Positions 58,937-60,904 of a stretch of 60,904 bases of DNA are shown in pieces; position 1 is the first letter of the stretch; every line of letters begins with the position of its first letter. The stretch spans positions 1 through 60,904 of the forward strand of contig CAJTCU010000018.1 in assembly GCA_910574935.1 (NCBI GenBank). Reading direction: 5' to 3'. The notes below the pieces were generated by a model. It saw only the letters and a list, made by a program, of their open reading frames with translations. It had not been told where the DNA came from and searched no databases. Made by a program: the position numbers and the translations under genes. Source of the DNA: Oscillospiraceae bacterium. Lineage in GTDB: Bacteria > Bacillota > Clostridia > Oscillospirales > Acutalibacteraceae.

Positions 58937-60367
58937 TTAGGGCGCGGAATGCTCCCTCGTTCCCAGCTTTTGCTCAAACCGGTCCTTGCGGGTGTCCTTC
59001 GGAATGGGGGTTGGGTACCGCCCGCTGAAACAGGCGGAGCAAATACCGGGGCTCCCCGCCAGCCGGTCAAGGGCGTCTACCGGCAGATAGCCCAGGGAGT
59101 CTGCCCCGATGATGGCGGCGGTCTCCTCCACTGTATGCTTGCACGCAATCAGGTGGTCTTGGGAGTCGATGTCCGTGCCATAGTAGCAGGGGTGCAGAAA
59201 CGGCGGCGAGGACACCCGCAGGTGTATCTCTTTGGCGCCTGCCTCCCGCAGCAGCTTGACAATGCGCCCGCTGGTGGTCCCTCGCACGATGGAGTCGTCC
59301 ACCAGCACCAGCCTCTGTCCCCTCACCGCGGACTCTATGGGGCTTAGCTTAATGCGCACCTGGTCCAGACGCTGGGCCTGGATTGGAGAGATGAATGTGC
59401 GGCCAATGTACTTGTTTTTAATCAGCCCCATGCCATAAGGGATTCCAGATGCCCTGCTGAAGCCCAGGGCCGCGTCCAGGCCCGAGTCCGGCACGCCAAT
59501 AACCAGGTCGGCGCTGGCGGGGCGCCGCTCTGCCAGCAGTTCGCCGGCCCGCTGCCGTGCCAGGTGCACGGATACTCCGTCCAGCACAGAGTCGGGCCTT
59601 GCAAAATAGATATACTCAAAGACACAAAGCCTTTTCGGCTTCTGGCCGCAGTGCTCTCGGTATGACGCCATTCCGTCAGGACCGAACACCAAAATTTCCC
59701 CCGGCTCCAGGTCTCGCTGAAATTCCGCGCCAATGGCCGCCAGAGCGCAGCTTTCCGAGGCCACCGCGTACCCGCCGCCGGAAAGCCTGCCGTAGCATAA
59801 GGGCCGGAAACCAAAGGGGTCCCGGGCGGCAATGAGCTTTTGGGCGGACATAAGCGCCAGGGAGTAGGCTCCGTCCAGCTGGTCCATAGCCGCGCGCAGG
59901 GCGGCTTCAATGGAGGGGGTGGTCAGGCGCTGCTGGGTGACAATATAAGCGATAATCTCCGTGTCGCTGGTAGTGTGGAAAATAGCGCCGGAAAGCTCCA
60001 GCTTGTTTCGAAGCCCGGCGGCATTGCTAAGGTTGCCGTTGTGGGCCAGGGCCATTTTTCCTTTCTGATGGTTCACCTCTATGGGCTGGCAGTTTCTGCG
60101 CCCGCCGCCTCCGGTGGTGCCGTAGCGCACATGGCCCACCCCCATATTCCCTTTGGGCAGGCGGCCCAGCGCCTCGGGGGTGAATACCTCTCCCAGCAGG
60201 CCAACGTCCTTGTGGGACGCGAATACGCCGTCATCGTTTATCACAATCCCGCAGCTCTCCTGCCCCCGGTGCTGAAGGGCAAAAAGCCCGTAATAGCAGA
60301 GCTCGGCCGCCTCTGCGCGGTCTGGCAGCCACACACCGAAAATTCCGCATTCCTCATGGATACTCAT
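58937..60367 (-). CDS. purF: Amidophosphoribosyltransferase
   Basis: 476 residues. N-terminal glutamine amidotransferase with Cys7 (MSIHEECGIFGVW), exposed after a six-residue propeptide is removed; the PRPP motif VLVDDSIVRGTT; and CSACFSGRYPTPI near the C-terminus. The cysteine spacing in the last third fits the iron-sulfur cluster of Bacillus-type PurF. First committed step of purine synthesis. GGAGAGG precedes this ATG; an in-frame ATG 33 bases upstream is rejected. No purine riboswitch is visible; element F lies 128 bp upstream. Confidence 0.95.
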   Translation of the reverse strand: MSIHEECGIFGVWLPDRAEAAELCYYGLFALQHRGQESCGIVINDDGVFASHKDVGLLGEVFTPEALGRLPKGNMGVGHVRYGTTGGGGRRNCQPIEVNHQKGKMALAHNGNLSNAAGLRNKLELSGAIFHTTSDTEIIAYIVTQQRLTTPSIEAALRAAMDQLDGAYSLALMSAQKLIAARDPFGFRPLCYGRLSGGGYAVASESCALAAIGAEFQRDLEPGEILVFGPDGMASYREHCGQKPKRLCVFEYIYFARPDSVLDGVSVHLARQRAGELLAERRPASADLVIGVPDSGLDAALGFSRASGIPYGMGLIKNKYIGRTFISPIQAQRLDQVRIKLSPIESAVRGQRLVLVDDSIVRGTTSGRIVKLLREAGAKEIHLRVSSPPFLHPCYYGTDIDSQDHLIACKHTVEETAAIIGADSLGYLPVDALDRLAGSPGICSACFSGRYPTPIPKDTRKDRFEQKLGTREHSAP

Positions 60368-60495
60368 ACGCACCTCTCCTTTATTCTCCGCTGGCCCCAT
60401 AGTTTGCCAGCATTCTTGCCGACGGGTCGTCTACTTTACAGCCCTCCCATTCCGGGCCGGGCAGCCAAAAACCGCCTGCGCGCGGTCCCAGGCTA

Positions 60496-60656
60496 GGGCT
60501 TGTTTGAAACATCGAAAACACCGTCTTTTTGCCCAGAAGGGGTCCTCTTCTGCGTCGAAAATCCTCGTAATACGCAAGGATTCCTTGCGGTTTTTTCCTT
60601 GAAGCTGGCCGATTCTGGACAAAAATCCGTCATTTCCTCTATTTTCAAACAAGCCC
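60496..60656. mobile_element. Palindromic miniature element, copy F
   Basis: 161 bp, ends GGGCTTGTTTGAAA and TTTTCAAACAAGCCC, flanked by TA on both sides (60494-60495, 60657-60658). The apex is CGCAAGGA/TCCTTGCG. It lies between purF and the glutamine synthetase end. Confidence 0.9.
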
Positions 60657-60810
60657 TAGTACCGTGTTTCTCGAACAACGCCCGATATAGCCGGGCTTCT
60701 TTCGTAAAAGGCCGGGCGTGGGGATAGGGCCTGCCGTTTGTTTTCAGCGCCCCGCCTGTGTAAAGCCCCCTCTGGGCATACGCCTTCAAATCGTCCGCCC
60801 TGTTTTTACC
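60657..60810. other. Spacer between element F and glutamine synthetase
   Basis: A minus-strand frame (about 60660-60805) reads ADDLKAYAQRGLYTGG and on to the edge of element F, without a start codon or recognised family. It may be noise, or a small gene cut by the element. Confidence 0.35.
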
Positions 60811-60904
60811 TTACGCTGAAAAGAATATCGCCGTAGCTGGGATAGGGCCAGAACTCCTTGGCCGTAATGGTCTCGGCCCGGTCGCATACCGCCCGCAGCC
60901 CCTT
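60811..60904 (-). CDS. Glutamine synthetase (type III), C-terminal end
   Basis: Partial: only the last 30 or so codons are in the window. Translation reads KGLRAVCDRAETITAKEFW, then PYPSYGDILFSVR and stop, which fits the C-terminus of type III (GlnN) glutamine synthetases (xxPxPTYGELLF). The rest lies beyond the right edge. If correct, it makes glutamine, the nitrogen donor used by the neighbouring PurF, although the two are separated by a miniature element. Confidence 0.72.
   Translation of the reverse strand, partial: RGCGRYATGPRPLRPRSSGPIPATAIFFSA

Noticed and set aside
1-60904. CRISPR arrays
   Set aside because: No run of regularly spaced direct repeats was seen; the recurrent repeats are dispersed and palindromic, and no cas gene is present.
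1-60904. Riboswitches or T-boxes ahead of purF, pyrF, cyuA and ispDF
   Set aside because: I looked for the conserved cores upstream of these genes and saw none; the gaps are short or filled with miniature elements.

Overview
The window looks like a chromosomal segment of a gut-type Clostridia bacterium (Oscillospiraceae/Ruminococcaceae grade). This is inferred from strong GGAGG ribosome sites, LplB/YtcP-type sugar transporters without their own ATPase, a CpXC protein, an ispDF fusion, a type-2 pyrF, and remnants of Firmicutes integrative conjugative elements (ICEs). The species cannot be fixed from this sequence alone.

Layout. (1) About 1-14,820 is visibly more AT-rich, and nearly every gene lies on the minus strand. 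It is a collapsed ICE: only the C-terminal ends of a replication initiator and a relaxase remain, next to cargo. The cargo is a response regulator/sensor kinase pair, two near-identical lipoproteins, a FtsX-type ABC efflux or resistance module, a second ABC exporter, an SdpR/SdpI-like pair and two paralogous winged-helix regulators, one killed by an amber codon. (2) 14,821-15,220 carries the last part of a tyrosine integrase and the 3' part of an initiator tRNA gene, an old attachment-site scar. (3) 15,463-25,335 is a compact alpha-mannoside utilisation locus: GntR regulator, ROK sugar kinase, mannose-6-phosphate isomerase fusion, GH38 alpha-mannosidase and a CUT1 ABC importer, tied together by matching TTGAC/TGTAATTACA/TAGA promoters. 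(4) 25,935-31,023 is an M16C protease, YitT protein and cysteine desulfidase operon. (5) 31,477-39,032 is the least familiar block: a thioredoxin-reductase-like flavoprotein without an NADPH motif, a trigger-factor-like protein without the ribosome-binding domain, thioredoxin, two paralogous small secreted proteins around a heterodimeric ABC exporter, and a LytTR response regulator. I read it as a candidate uncharacterised export-and-folding system. (6) 39,083-40,250 is a second ICE graveyard with an integrase remnant and a replication-initiator remnant. (7) 40,316-60,904 is ordinary chromosome: GH42 beta-galactosidase, phosphate transporter, ispDF, pyrF/pyrK/pyrD, ruvX, ldh, a MerR regulator, a flavodoxin-like protein, purF and the end of a glutamine synthetase.

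A family of palindromic miniature elements is scattered across all zones (six complete copies plus one fragment), each bounded by TA and the inverted end GGGCTTGTTTGAAA. One copy splits the integrase remnant; removing it together with one TA restores the reading frame exactly, which proves insertion with TA duplication. Their apical stems differ in sequence but stay self-complementary. A second, unrelated inverted-repeat family has two copies. Several genes also look remodelled by deletion: a peptidase S51-PyrD in-frame fusion, an out-of-frame GH42/phosphodiesterase junction, an ABC ATPase stub in front of a lipoprotein, and a MATE half-gene.
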